Source: Rickettsiales bacterium
Lineage (GTDB): Bacteria > Pseudomonadota > Alphaproteobacteria > Rickettsiales > SXRF01
Direction: 5' to 3'
NCBI GenBank assembly: GCA_041396965.1
Contig: JAWKXN010000001.1
Coordinates: 992,001 to 1,056,000 of the forward strand
DNA length: 64,000 bases
The translations under genes and the position numbers were made by a program. Below the pieces are notes generated by a model. That model was not told where the DNA came from. It saw nothing but the letters and a program-made list of their open reading frames with translations, and searched no databases. Shown here one piece after another: positions 15,338 to 25,234 of the stretch. The first letter of the stretch is position 1; every line of letters starts with the position of its first letter.

Positions 15338-16675
15338 ATGTTAGAAGCTATTACAGATTTTTGGAAACCAGTAAAAAAGAATCCTCTCCCAGAAAAACTT
15401 AAACTGACTGATATGCAGATAGGTAGTGTAATAGGGTTTGGGTATGTTCCACAATCTGAGCTAAGTGGAAAGAAGATAAAGGTAAAGACTATTAATAGTT
15501 ACCGTTTCGGCGATGATACCTTAACATCTTTCGTTTTGGATAGCCAAAAAGGTAATATTATTTCTATTATAATAGCGGAAGCTCAAGGTGAGCAGTATTT
15601 GGCCATATCGCATAAAATATCTGAGGAAAATAAAAACAAGCTGTTTGATAAAGTGGCGATAGATAAAATAATTAGTGATAGTGAGGAAAGTAAATTTTCC
15701 TGTAATAACAATATAGAAGAGTTAAAAGGTTGGCTTGTATCTGACTATAAACGTGAAATACAGGGTATGAAAGGGCATATCTATAACGCTGATTTTAGAA
15801 AAGGGCGTGATAACTCGGTGCCAGGTAAAGAATTTGAGTATACTTTGCTGGGTAGTAGCAGTAATGAACACGCCATAGAAATTGAGAAATATAAAGATGG
15901 TAAAATTGATATTTACGCTACCATATATCGTAGAACTTCCGATATAGCTGAAGTGGTGCATGAGGCAGATAAGCACTATGAAACAAGTGATTCAGATCTT
16001 AATTTAATTGTAAAGAATGATATTAGTAATGATGTTGAGGGTGGTAAGAAAATTGAGGATAATAAAGAAGATAATTTAGATATTATTAAGGAAAAAGTTG
16101 CTGTTAATGATTTGGTTGAAGAGGAAATAGTAGCTAGTGAAATAAAACCTAATTCGTTAGTTAATGTTGAAAAAAAGATAGACGAAGATATAAAAGAAGA
16201 GAAGATTAATAATAATGAAGACAATAATAAGATAATAACAAAAAATAACAACGAGGAGAAAAGTAATATGACAACCGTTCTTAGCAAAGAAGAAGTGAAG
16301 CCATCACTAACAAATGGTCAGGTAAGCCCTAGCTTTTCAAGTAGTAATAGTAATGAAAAAACAAAGGAACTTGTAAAAGAAAATAGAGTTATCTCTTCTG
16401 ATGGTGGTGATTCGGTTGAATGTGAGTTACGTGTGGCTAATCAGATAATAGATGAAGCGATTCGTAATGAAATGCGTCTTTCAGATGTTGTTCGGCGTAT
16501 AATAGAGCTTCCTGTCTCTCATCAGGAATCTGTGCATCTTCCAATAGCTCTGGCTGATGAGGATTACGCTCTGCTTGCTATACGTTATGGAATACCAGCT
16601 TCCAACCGTAACGCGATTAAGTCACGTATCGTTCAGGAACTTGGAGATTTTTCTGGTAGTAACAAAAAAGCCTAG
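15338..16675 (+). CDS. Protein of unknown function with a long charged linker
   Basis: 445 residues in three parts. The N-terminal 210 residues look like a folded domain (LTDMQIGSVIGFGYVPQSEL; FEYTLLGSSSNEHAIEIEKY). Residues about 215-360 are a low-complexity Lys/Glu/Asn/Ile linker. The C-terminal 85 residues form a helical domain (VANQIIDEAIRNEMRLSDVV; YALLAIRYGIPASNRNAIKS). No signal peptide or membrane helix. I do not recognise the family. It follows smpB by 15 bp. The linker is probably disordered and could tether two binding domains (inference). Confidence 0.6.
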   Translation: MLEAITDFWKPVKKNPLPEKLKLTDMQIGSVIGFGYVPQSELSGKKIKVKTINSYRFGDDTLTSFVLDSQKGNIISIIIAEAQGEQYLAISHKISEENKNKLFDKVAIDKIISDSEESKFSCNNNIEELKGWLVSDYKREIQGMKGHIYNADFRKGRDNSVPGKEFEYTLLGSSSNEHAIEIEKYKDGKIDIYATIYRRTSDIAEVVHEADKHYETSDSDLNLIVKNDISNDVEGGKKIEDNKEDNLDIIKEKVAVNDLVEEEIVASEIKPNSLVNVEKKIDEDIKEEKINNNEDNNKIITKNNNEEKSNMTTVLSKEEVKPSLTNGQVSPSFSSSNSNEKTKELVKENRVISSDGGDSVECELRVANQIIDEAIRNEMRLSDVVRRIIELPVSHQESVHLPIALADEDYALLAIRYGIPASNRNAIKSRIVQELGDFSGSNKKA

Positions 16676-16859
16676 TTATTTATCCTCTGTCTCTGCTGGA
16701 ATATTTTTTATCCTGTAAGTCGCAAAGATGTACGGGTTATAGATAGTTCTTCGTCTATACTCTTGTTCTACTTCGCTATGACTTATAGAGTCGTGTCTTA
16801 TGGAATGGTTGGTTTGGTATATTTTGTTCTTATAACAGTTCCAAATTTCTTCCGGTCAT

Positions 16860-18812
16860 TTACTGATACTCTTCTAGCTTATCAGTTATGTCAGTAAAAC
16901 CATCTCTTGTGGTTGCCGTATCTTCTATATCCTCGGTTCTTTCCTCAATTGGTTCAGGATTATTAGTGGTAGTATTAGAGTATATAGCGGATGGTTCTTG
17001 TGGAATTAACTCAACACCAGCTGCTATTTGCTGTGTTCTAAGCAATATATCCCTAGCTACGGGAGCCGCCGCCGCTGAGCCACCACCACCATGTTCAATT
17101 ACAACGCTACAAGCGAATTTTGGCTTATCAATAGGAGCGAATCCAACAAAAAGAGCGTGATGTCTTGATTCCCAGTCTATTAAATTTTGGTCTTGCCCAC
17201 GCTTAGTAATTTTACGAACTTGCGCGGTACCTGTTTTGCCAGCCATCTTAAAACGAGGATCAATAATACGTTTATAGTAAGCTGTTCCTCTGCGATCATT
17301 ATTTACTGAGATCATTGCCTTTCTATTTAATTCAAGTAAATCTTCGCTAACATTCATAGCAGGAAATACAGGGTTCTCTTGTCCTTCATCTACAAAAAGA
17401 CGTGGCTCTACCTTCATACCGCTGGCCATACGCGCTACCATCACCATAAGTTGTAGAGGAGTCGCTAAAGAATAACCCTGTCCAATAGCGTAATTTATAG
17501 TATCACCACCACTCCACCTTTGATTATGTGCCTTTTTTTTCCAGTGTGGAGTTGGAACATTACCATCTTTTTCTCCTACTAATCCAATATTATGCAATTC
17601 TCCAAGCCCAAAGCGGTGTGCCATATCAACAATTTTTTCAACACCAAGCTTTTGCGCTACAGTATAGAAAAAAGTATCGCATGATTGCTGTATCGCCTCA
17701 TGATAGTTAACTGTTCCATGACCACCTACCTTCCAGCAATTAAAACGATGCCTGCCTAAAAAGAAATGACCGGGACAGTATACAGTGCTGTATGAGTTTA
17801 TTATACCAGCTTCTAAAGCCGCAAGCCCAACAATCATCTTGAATGTAGAAGCAGGAGGATATTGACCAGCGATAGACTTATTAAGCAAAGGAGATTTTTT
17901 ATTACTGGTAAGCTGTTTCCAATACTCGTTACTTATACCTGAACTAAATATATTGGGATCAAAGGCAGGCATAGAAAGCATAGTAAGTATATTGCCAGTA
18001 TCTATATCCATTACTAAAACACTCGCGCTTTCATCCTTTATCAATTCAGCGGCATATTCTTGTAGATCTTTATCAATAGTAAGAGATATATTGTCACCGG
18101 CTATACTTTCGGTTTTACTTATTTCTCGGACTGGCATTCCATGAACATTAACTTCTAGCTGTCTGATACCAGCCTTACCACGTAATCTATCTTCAAGCAT
18201 TTTTTCCACGCCATTCTTACCGATTTTGAAGTCTGGCAATCTAAGCAAAGGAAGGTCATTCTCTGATAACTCATTTTTATTTACCGCACTTACATAGCCA
18301 AGAAGGTGAGCTGCTTTTTCAAATAAAGGGTAATAACGTATCTGCCCTATATCAATCATTACACCAGTTAGTTCCATTATATTAAGCTCAATTAATGACA
18401 CTTCATCCCACTCCAGACTAGATTTAACTAGGATAGGAGGAGCGATGCTAGATACTTTTATTCCTTCAATTTCTTCTATTTTTTTATCTGCTATTTCAAT
18501 TAATTTCTTAAGCTTTTCTATAGTATACTTAAGTGTGTCCTGACTTATGGCGCTGTAATCAATAAATAGCCGGTAATTAATGTTGGTAATGGCCATTGGT
18601 TTGCCATTTCTATCTAATATTTTACCTCTAGGCGGAGCTATAAGCTGCAATTTTATACGGTTATTTTCTGATAAGGTAGCGTATTTTTCAGCATTGATGA
18701 ATTGCAGATAGTAAAGTCGTGCCGCAAGAGCGGAAAAAGCTGCAAGCTGAACACCACCTAAAAATATGGAACGTCTTGTAAAGACAAGTTGCTTTTCACT
18801 CTTCCTAGCCAT
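16860..18812 (-). CDS. mrdA: Penicillin-binding protein 2
   Basis: Transpeptidase that crosslinks peptidoglycan in the lateral wall with RodA and MreBCD. 650 residues. One N-terminal membrane helix, a dimerisation region, and the catalytic domain with SxxK (PPASTFKM, nucleophile serine near residue 322), SxN-equivalent QQSCDTFFY, and KTG in AGKTGTAQV. The C-terminal 60 residues are Thr/Glu/Pro-rich. The start overlaps the mreD stop by 8 bp, so mreC-mreD-mrdA is an operon. rodA is not adjacent; the next gene is convergent. Confidence 0.95.
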   Translation of the reverse strand: MARKSEKQLVFTRRSIFLGGVQLAAFSALAARLYYLQFINAEKYATLSENNRIKLQLIAPPRGKILDRNGKPMAITNINYRLFIDYSAISQDTLKYTIEKLKKLIEIADKKIEEIEGIKVSSIAPPILVKSSLEWDEVSLIELNIMELTGVMIDIGQIRYYPLFEKAAHLLGYVSAVNKNELSENDLPLLRLPDFKIGKNGVEKMLEDRLRGKAGIRQLEVNVHGMPVREISKTESIAGDNISLTIDKDLQEYAAELIKDESASVLVMDIDTGNILTMLSMPAFDPNIFSSGISNEYWKQLTSNKKSPLLNKSIAGQYPPASTFKMIVGLAALEAGIINSYSTVYCPGHFFLGRHRFNCWKVGGHGTVNYHEAIQQSCDTFFYTVAQKLGVEKIVDMAHRFGLGELHNIGLVGEKDGNVPTPHWKKKAHNQRWSGGDTINYAIGQGYSLATPLQLMVMVARMASGMKVEPRLFVDEGQENPVFPAMNVSEDLLELNRKAMISVNNDRRGTAYYKRIIDPRFKMAGKTGTAQVRKITKRGQDQNLIDWESRHHALFVGFAPIDKPKFACSVVIEHGGGGSAAAAPVARDILLRTQQIAAGVELIPQEPSAIYSNTTTNNPEPIEERTEDIEDTATTRDGFTDITDKLEEYQ

Positions 18813-19338
18813 TAATCAGAACTCTGCGTTTTTGATTAATACTTTTTGTCAATCCATCAAATAATTTATGAAAAATAGGATAAAAACATATTGTAATGAG
18901 AACTTGCAGAATAACTGGTAATATAGCGCTAATATAGTTTCCTGAAAATGACATTATTACCCATTTTATCGCGGAAATTATTATTAATAAAATAGCGAAA
19001 TATCCCCAAATACCAATGAAACTATTATCCCCGATTGACCTTCTATTGTTGCTATAAATTATTGTGACAAATATAATATATAGTAACGATGATATACCAA
19101 TTAAGTTTCCAATCATAGCGTCATGCAGTAAACCAATAACGAAAATAAAAGTAAAAGGAATATATCTATTCTTATAACGTTCCCAATAAAAAATTGAAAT
19201 CAGTGGAAAAAGAGGAGTTATATAATTCGCTCCCCATAATGGAATAGGAGTGACTGATATTAATAATAGTAGCAAAGTAATAAATGAAGGCACCAAAAAC
19301 AGTATAAACAAATTTAAGCGTTTTACGAGTTTGTTCAT
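18805..19338 (-). CDS. mreD: Rod shape-determining protein MreD
   Basis: Inner-membrane protein of the elongasome, 177 residues with about five hydrophobic helices. Position between mreC and mrdA and features such as ISIFYWERY and GLLHDAMIGNLIGISSLLY support MreD, whose sequence is otherwise poorly conserved. It lies 11 bp downstream of mreC and overlaps mrdA by 8 bp. Confidence 0.85.
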   Translation of the reverse strand: MNKLVKRLNLFILFLVPSFITLLLLLISVTPIPLWGANYITPLFPLISIFYWERYKNRYIPFTFIFVIGLLHDAMIGNLIGISSLLYIIFVTIIYSNNRRSIGDNSFIGIWGYFAILLIIISAIKWVIMSFSGNYISAILPVILQVLITICFYPIFHKLFDGLTKSINQKRRVLING

Positions 19339-19349
19339 TATAACCTAAA

Positions 19350-20183
19350 TTAAAGCGAGTTTTCAATAATACTCACATATTCTATATTAGCGCCGTTTAT
19401 AAATGGTTGAACCACTATCTTATTTTTTCTAATTTCAGTGATTACACCAACTGCTATTCCATACGGAAATATACCACCATCACCAGAAGTTATAATACGT
19501 TCACCAACTTTCAATTTACTATCAGTAGATATATAGGATAATGTGGGAAGCTTGCTATTGTTGCCTACCATTATTGATTTCTCACGACTTGATTCTCCCA
19601 TAACTGGGACACGTGAGTTAATATCATCAATCAGCAATATACGAGAATTATTATCCGCGACCTCTATAGTACGACCAACAAGACCGGCTTCACTTATAAC
19701 AGCTAAATTTTTCTTTATTCCCTGATTGTCACCACCTTCAATAAGAGCGGAGCGAACATAAGGACCACTAGTATCGGTAACAATCCTAGCGGTTATATAG
19801 TTGTTTTTATCATCTGGAAGAGCGTTCATTAACATACGAAGATTATGATTTTCCGCTTCCAGATTTTTGGCTAATGTTTGCCATTGCAACAGCTGTGAAT
19901 TAGCGTTTTTAAGATAAATATTCTCAGCGCGTAAATTCACCATTTCACTCATCCATATACCAATATTAGAGATACTGCTAGCTGGCTTGCTTATAACCGA
20001 TATAACAGGAGATAAAACATCAATAATTGCCGACCGAAAACGTAATACAGAAGGGTTCTCAGCCTTATTCATGGTTATAAGAACAAGAGATGCTACCATC
20101 AACAAAGCAAGCGAAAACCTAACCGATCCCCTAGAGGTGGCTACAGCCGCTATGTTGCTATTACGACCTTTCTTAATTGACAT
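19350..20183 (-). CDS. mreC: Rod shape-determining protein MreC
   Basis: Bitopic elongasome protein, 277 residues. A short cytoplasmic part is followed by one membrane helix (FSLALLMVASLVLITM), a coiled coil (MVNLRAENIYLKNANSQLLQ), and two beta barrels with ARIVTDTSGPYVRSALIEGG and SEAGLVGRTIEV, the family signature. It is the first gene of mreC-mreD-mrdA. mreB, usually directly upstream, is not within this window, so it must be elsewhere. Confidence 0.93.
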   Translation of the reverse strand: MSIKKGRNSNIAAVATSRGSVRFSLALLMVASLVLITMNKAENPSVLRFRSAIIDVLSPVISVISKPASSISNIGIWMSEMVNLRAENIYLKNANSQLLQWQTLAKNLEAENHNLRMLMNALPDDKNNYITARIVTDTSGPYVRSALIEGGDNQGIKKNLAVISEAGLVGRTIEVADNNSRILLIDDINSRVPVMGESSREKSIMVGNNSKLPTLSYISTDSKLKVGERIITSGDGGIFPYGIAVGVITEIRKNKIVVQPFINGANIEYVSIIENSL

Positions 20184-20346
20184 TTTTAATGTTTTTCAAT
20201 TGGTTAAATGATAAAAATAATATACAGAACAAACTATTATAGAATATATTTTTACGATATAATTCTACTATCGCAACTTAATTCTTATATAACTATAAAA
20301 TATTTTTCTGAATATTCAGTTAATAGGCTTAAGGCTATGCTATATG

Positions 20347-20907
20347 CTAGCGATTAGCGGCTGGAATCCATAATATATCAGCTTTTCCATTATTGTTACT
20401 AGCTCTGGCTAGTACAAAAAGCAGATCAGAAAGACGATTAAGGTATTTTATTACTTCATTATTTATCGTTTCAACTTTAGATAATTCACAAGAAATTCGC
20501 TCAGCCCTCCTTACAACACATCGTGCCATGTGTAAATAGGCCGCCGCTTGGCCTCCAGCCGGTAACACAAAAGAAGTAAGAGGTGATATATTAGCGTTAA
20601 TACTATCTATTTCATGTTCCAGACGCTCTGTTTGTGACGGTGCTATCCGCAAAGCCTTATCATTATTGTTGTTATGTGGAGTAGAAAGATCTGCGCCTAA
20701 ATCAAAAAGATCATTTTGCACCATAAAAAGGTTTTTGTCGTATTTTTCATCTATATAAAGCCTTGCCATCCCGATTGATGAATTGGCCTCATCAACAGTA
20801 CCATAAGCTTTTACACGTAAGTCAAATTTCGCGCGCCTAGAACCATCGGCTAAACCTGTTTGTCCATCATCACCGGTTTTTGTATATATTTTATTTATTT
20901 TAACCAT
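20347..20907 (-). CDS. pduO: Cob(I)alamin adenosyltransferase, PduO type
   Basis: Transfers the adenosyl group of ATP to cob(I)alamin, making adenosylcobalamin. 186 residues. The N-terminal KIYTKTGDDGQTGLADGSRR is the ATP-binding signature and VVRRAERISCEL carries the conserved Arg/Glu region. ARASNNNGKADILW ends the domain. Linked in metabolism to CobS/CobT, although 11 kb away. The twin-helix small protein is 7 bp upstream on the same strand, a frequent alphaproteobacterial pairing. Confidence 0.93.
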   Translation of the reverse strand: MVKINKIYTKTGDDGQTGLADGSRRAKFDLRVKAYGTVDEANSSIGMARLYIDEKYDKNLFMVQNDLFDLGADLSTPHNNNNDKALRIAPSQTERLEHEIDSINANISPLTSFVLPAGGQAAAYLHMARCVVRRAERISCELSKVETINNEVIKYLNRLSDLLFVLARASNNNGKADILWIPAANR

Positions 20908-20914
20908 ATAAAGC

Positions 20915-21100
20915 CTATCTCATAAGATAGATAATTACTACAAGAAGCAACACCAAGCCCTGCAACGATACACGAGCTGTCATCAATTTATTTCCATATT
21001 TACGGTTAAGTTTTCCGCCGCTACCCATCATAAATATCCCAGAAATTAATACGATAAAAACCGCAAAAACAAGGATAGCTAACAATAAATTCATAAACAT
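20915..21100 (-). CDS. Twin transmembrane helix small protein
   Basis: 61 residues with two hydrophobic helices (LLLAILVFAVFIVLISGIFM and LQGLVLLLVVIIYLM) joined by a basic loop GGKLNRKYGNKLMTARV. This fits the HIG1-like small proteins commonly encoded beside PduO in alphaproteobacteria. In mitochondria HIG1 proteins assist respiratory complexes; the bacterial role is not established. Two ATG codons lie close together (21100 and 21094). Confidence 0.7.
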   Translation of the reverse strand: MFMNLLLAILVFAVFIVLISGIFMMGSGGKLNRKYGNKLMTARVSLQGLVLLLVVIIYLMR

Positions 21101-21181
21101 GATAATTAACTAGCCTTCAAATAACTAAAAGATGTCCTGTTACGAGGTCAGACAGTAGATATAAACTAAATATAATTACTA

Positions 21182-21379
21182 CTAAACATTCTTATATGCT
21201 ACTGGCAGACCAGTGTTTTTATCAATCGCAAGGCTACCATCCTCAAAAGCTGCCGCCATGTAACGACCAACACCGCTCTTAATGAAAAGAACCGGTTTTA
21301 CCTGTTTACCATTTATCTTACGTAGTGCTGTTACCTTCCCACGTGACTCAGGATTATTCTTACTTGCTTTTCCACTCAT
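21182..21379 (-). CDS. Small basic protein of unknown function
   Basis: 65 residues: a Lys/Ser-rich start (SGKASKNNPESRGKVTALRK), a beta-rich middle (KPVLFIKSGVGRYMAAAFED), and SLAIDKNTGLPVAYKNV. Not recognised. A weak possibility is a small nucleic-acid-binding protein, from the charge only. Coding is supported by a balanced composition and a start 10-17 bases after AAGGGT. Confidence 0.5.
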   Translation of the reverse strand: MSGKASKNNPESRGKVTALRKINGKQVKPVLFIKSGVGRYMAAAFEDGSLAIDKNTGLPVAYKNV

Positions 21380-21560
21380 ATCTTATACCCTTCAATAAGT
21401 ATTATAAATAACGTAAGCCATTATATTTTTTATGATTTTATAATAATTACAATGCCAAGTTCATAAAAAATTAGCTATTTTCTAATAAATTCAGTGCGTG
21501 ATTCTAGTAATATAGAGTAAACAAGCAAGTGTTTTTATTATAAAACTCATTATATTATGC

Positions 21561-21566
21561 TATAAT
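21561..21566 (+). promoter_or_regulatory. Extended -10 element
   Basis: TATGCTATAATG contains a consensus TATAAT preceded by TGC, an extended -10. The -35 region is poor. It overlaps the first possible ATG of the TPR gene (21565), which argues that translation starts further downstream. Confidence 0.4.
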
Positions 21567-21606
21567 GGGCTTTCATTTAATGGTTTTTTCAAAAAATACA
21601 TCTAAT

Positions 21607-23388
21607 ATGCTGAAAATAAAGAATATATATATCTTAATCCCATCAATTGTAATAATATTCATGGGAGTTTCGCTATATCTATTGAATAAAAAAACAGATA
21701 GCGGAACTTTTAACAATGAAAATGAAATAGCTTTTGAATCTATTGATAAATCAAATGATTATGATGATTATATAAGCTATGGTGTGTCGGCAAACTATCT
21801 TTCAAGTCGTTTTTTGCGTTCAAAAGGAGACATAGAAGGAGCTATTAAAGCCTTAAATCAAGTTTATTTTTATGACAAAAATAATATATCCATAGCCAAT
21901 CAGTTAATGGGATTATACTTATTAAATGGTGAGATTAAACAAGCTATAAAAATTGCTTATCATATATATAAATATGACGATAAAAACACCATTGCCTCTC
22001 TATTAATCGCTTTAGAAGAAATAAACAAAAATAACCCGCAAAAAGCTGAGAAGATTTTAAGTAACAGCTTTAGTGAGGAAAAAGAACAATTATGGCTTCC
22101 TTTAATATATGCGTGGCTAGATGTTGAGCAGAATAAATTAAAAAAACCTCTGACTATTGATAACCTTAGCGCCAGCGCGAAAAAAGTTTTATCAATAGTA
22201 AATTACCATCTGGCTCTTATTAATAGCAGTGCTGGTTTTAACACAGAAGCTACTGAAAATTTTATAAAATCTGTTAACGAAACTTCAAGGCCAGCGGATA
22301 GAGTTATAAAAGTTCTTATCAATTTTTATGATAACAATCATGATAAGAAGCTGAAAAAAATTGTAGATTTTTATAAGAAAAAATATCCTAATCTCGCCGA
22401 ACAAAAAATAAAACCAATAAAAAATATGCGTGATGGCGTGGCGGAAGTAATGCTCACTATGGGTTCGGTAATGCTCGCCGCCAATATTGTTGATGATTCT
22501 ATTTTATATCTTCGTATAGCGACATATCTGAAACCTGATATGGATATAGCTACCGTTTTATTGTCTCAGTCATACAGTAAATCACAGCAATATGAAATTT
22601 CAAATAAACTGCTTTCCAAAATACAAAAGGACAGTCCGTTATATGTGGAATCACAGCTATACATAGCTATAAATTTTAGAAAACAAGATAAAGATAATCT
22701 TGCGCTTGAGCATATCAATGGCTTTCTCGAGTCATATCCTGATAATATTGACGCTTATATAGCGAAAGGTGATCTATTGCGTGGAAAAGAAAATTTTGCT
22801 GACGCTATAGATTCCTATAAAAAAGCTATTATTTTATCAGGTAATGACAGCAATAATTGGTCATTGTTATTTTCTATAGCCACCTCATACGATAAGTTAG
22901 GAAAATGGTATGATGCTGAAAGAAATCTTAAGTTGGCTCTTAAAATAAATCCTGAGCAGCCGGACGTTCTTAATTATCTTGGTTATAGTCTGTTAATGCG
23001 TAATGAGAAATTAAAAGACGCTAAAAATCTTATTCATAAAGCTGTATTAAAACGTCCTAATGATCCACAGATTTTAGACAGCATGGGCTGGGCTTTATAC
23101 ATGCTTGGTGATTATAAAAACTCTATTACCTATCTTGAAAAAGCTATCAATATTATGCCAGCGGACAAAACTATAAATGAACATTTGGGAGATGTTTATT
23201 GGCGGCTTAATCGTAAGATAGAAGCTCGCTTCCAATGGGATAGAAGTCTTGTATATAGTGAGGATGAAGTAAATAACAAAAATATTATTGAAAAAATCAA
23301 GAATGGATTGCCAGAAAGTAATCCATCAGCGGACTCTATAGCTGAAAAAAAGAAGGTTACTGCCGCTAATACGGTGATAATTAAATAA
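21607..23388 (+). CDS. Membrane-anchored TPR protein
   Basis: About 593 residues with an N-terminal signal anchor (IYILIPSIVIIFMGVSLYLL) and at least eight tetratricopeptide-like repeats. Clear copies are LASLLIALEEINKNNPQKAEK, DAYIAKGDLLRGKENFADAI, FSIATSYDKLGKWYDAERNL, DVLNYLGYSLLMRNEKLKDA and LDSMGWALYMLGDYKNSITY. It probably scaffolds an envelope complex. The start at 21607 is preferred because a -10 box overlaps the earlier ATG at 21565; another ATG at 21580 is possible. ispE follows 18 bp later, a recurrent alphaproteobacterial pairing. Confidence 0.8.
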   Translation: MLKIKNIYILIPSIVIIFMGVSLYLLNKKTDSGTFNNENEIAFESIDKSNDYDDYISYGVSANYLSSRFLRSKGDIEGAIKALNQVYFYDKNNISIANQLMGLYLLNGEIKQAIKIAYHIYKYDDKNTIASLLIALEEINKNNPQKAEKILSNSFSEEKEQLWLPLIYAWLDVEQNKLKKPLTIDNLSASAKKVLSIVNYHLALINSSAGFNTEATENFIKSVNETSRPADRVIKVLINFYDNNHDKKLKKIVDFYKKKYPNLAEQKIKPIKNMRDGVAEVMLTMGSVMLAANIVDDSILYLRIATYLKPDMDIATVLLSQSYSKSQQYEISNKLLSKIQKDSPLYVESQLYIAINFRKQDKDNLALEHINGFLESYPDNIDAYIAKGDLLRGKENFADAIDSYKKAIILSGNDSNNWSLLFSIATSYDKLGKWYDAERNLKLALKINPEQPDVLNYLGYSLLMRNEKLKDAKNLIHKAVLKRPNDPQILDSMGWALYMLGDYKNSITYLEKAINIMPADKTINEHLGDVYWRLNRKIEARFQWDRSLVYSEDEVNNKNIIEKIKNGLPESNPSADSIAEKKKVTAANTVIIK

Positions 23389-23406
23389 TAAACCTCTGTA
23401 GTAATT

Positions 23407-24282
23407 ATGGTTACCTCAAATAGTATTTTCGCTCCGGCTAAAGTTAATTTATCATTGAAAATTGTTGGAAAAAGAGAGGACAACTATCATTTACTAAAAA
23501 GTATAGTGGTATTTGTTAATTATGGTGATGAGCTTTTATTTGAGGACAGCGATAATTTAAGCCTTAATATAATAGGAGAATTTAGAGATAAATTATTAAA
23601 GTTTCCAATTGAGAATAACCTTGTAATAAAATCCGCTAAAGCATTACAGAAATATACAAAAAAACCTGTAGGAGCAAAAATTACTCTAATCAAAAATTTA
23701 CCGATAGCGTCAGGAATAGGAGGGGGGTCAGCCAATGCGGCAGCCACAATCAGAGCTTTGTCTGACCTATGGAAAATTAATATTGATAAAAGCTCTCTAT
23801 TAAAAATAGCGTTAGAGTTAGGTAGTGATGTGCCTATATGCTATTACAGAAAAGCTTGTTTGATGGAAGGTATTGGAGAAAAAATTAGTTTTTTGCAACT
23901 GAAAGAAAAAATATATATAGTGTTGATAACACCTGATATTTCTGTATCAACCGCTGAGATATTTGGTAACATAAACAAAAGTATGTATGGTCAGTTCCCT
24001 GATAAACAAAATTATACGGATATTATTGAACCAGAATTATTAATAGATGAAAAGTTATATGGTAATGTTCTACAGCAAGTCACTATCGCTAAATTCCCTA
24101 TTATTGGCGATATAATAGAAAGCATATCAAAAACTACAGGATGCTTTCTTTCTCGTATGTCAGGAAGTGGCGCTACATGTTTTGGTTTATACAAAAATAA
24201 ACAAAACGCTGATAACGCCGCCTTAGAACTAAAGAGAAAATACAGCGGCTCTTGGTGTGTCAGCGCGTCAATCCAAGAATAA
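23407..24282 (+). CDS. ispE: 4-diphosphocytidyl-2-C-methyl-D-erythritol kinase
   Basis: GHMP-family kinase of the MEP pathway, needed for isopentenyl diphosphate and so for ubiquinone and undecaprenyl phosphate. 291 residues. FAPAKVNLSLKIVGKREDNYH opens the substrate site, LPIASGIGGGSANAAATIRAL is the ATP-binding glycine loop, and MSGSGATCFGLYK the third GHMP motif. The gene lies 18 bp after the TPR gene. Confidence 0.95.
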   Translation: MVTSNSIFAPAKVNLSLKIVGKREDNYHLLKSIVVFVNYGDELLFEDSDNLSLNIIGEFRDKLLKFPIENNLVIKSAKALQKYTKKPVGAKITLIKNLPIASGIGGGSANAAATIRALSDLWKINIDKSSLLKIALELGSDVPICYYRKACLMEGIGEKISFLQLKEKIYIVLITPDISVSTAEIFGNINKSMYGQFPDKQNYTDIIEPELLIDEKLYGNVLQQVTIAKFPIIGDIIESISKTTGCFLSRMSGSGATCFGLYKNKQNADNAALELKRKYSGSWCVSASIQE

Positions 24283-24434
24283 CTATAAATTTAGGGTATG
24301 GTTCACAGTACCACATCGCTATTTTAGCAAAAAGATCGTCAGGTTACACCTATAAAATCTCAAAAAATAGTGTTTCTAAATATACAATCTAGCATAGATC
24401 AGAATATTTATAACAAAAGCAATATGTCTATCAC

Positions 24435-25163
24435 TCACCTGCCATATTGATACATCTTGAGCTGCTGTTCCTGATGCCATTTGTTAATTTGCTCTATACG
24501 CCAACGCAGACCAGCGTCTACCATAACATAAATATTATCAACTAGATATTTTATCCCATAAGCATTCGGATGATAATTATCCCCTAAAGTAAATCTTTCA
24601 TTCCCCTCAATGCCTTTGAGCATATACGGATATACTGGCGTACTTTCTGAAATAAATTTCATCAATTTTTTTAAAAGTTTAACATACAACTCACTACGAT
24701 ATGCTGAAGGTTTAGCATTAACTCCTATCAATATAACATATATACCTTTTTTCTTGATCTGTTTTATAAGATTCAACATATTATATTTATATTCATTAAT
24801 ATTATAATTACGCTCTATATCAGTCTGCCCAATCTGCAATATAATGACATCAGGGGCTTTTCCCATTATGCCATCTATTTCTTGTAATGCTGTAAGCAAA
24901 GTTACTTTGTTTTCACCAACCGCTTCAACATTAACGTTAAATCCAACTGTTCTTAGTTTCCGTTCCAACTGTACGGCAAAAGAATTTTCTGGTCTTACAT
25001 AATTACCAACGGTGAGTTCATCACCATATATTACTACTTTCAAAGCTCCGGGATTCGCGACATTATAGGTTGATAATTGCGCTGAACCATTACTAGCGTA
25101 AAACATCACGACAACAGTGATAAAATATATAGTTATGCGGTTTATTATGTACATTAATCTCAT
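24435..25163 (-). CDS. SGNH-hydrolase fold protein with altered active site
   Basis: 242 residues with an N-terminal signal sequence or anchor (IYFITVVVMFYASNGSAQ). The fold resembles TesA/arylesterase SGNH hydrolases. Block I reads YGDELTVGNYV where active members have GDSL.AGY, so the nucleophile Ser is Glu. Block III reads IGQTDIER in place of GGND, so the oxyanion Asn is Thr. Block V GDNYHPNAYG keeps Asp and His. It is therefore unlikely to be a normal esterase; it may bind a ligand or act by another chemistry. A C-terminal tail of about 30 residues is rich in Gln and Trp. Monocistronic. Confidence 0.7.
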   Translation of the reverse strand: MRLMYIINRITIYFITVVVMFYASNGSAQLSTYNVANPGALKVVIYGDELTVGNYVRPENSFAVQLERKLRTVGFNVNVEAVGENKVTLLTALQEIDGIMGKAPDVIILQIGQTDIERNYNINEYKYNMLNLIKQIKKKGIYVILIGVNAKPSAYRSELYVKLLKKLMKFISESTPVYPYMLKGIEGNERFTLGDNYHPNAYGIKYLVDNIYVMVDAGLRWRIEQINKWHQEQQLKMYQYGR

Positions 25164-25234
25164 AAATCAATCATAAAAATAGATAAGACTATAGCACATT
25201 ATATTATAATATAGCTTATACTTCAATTAGATGT

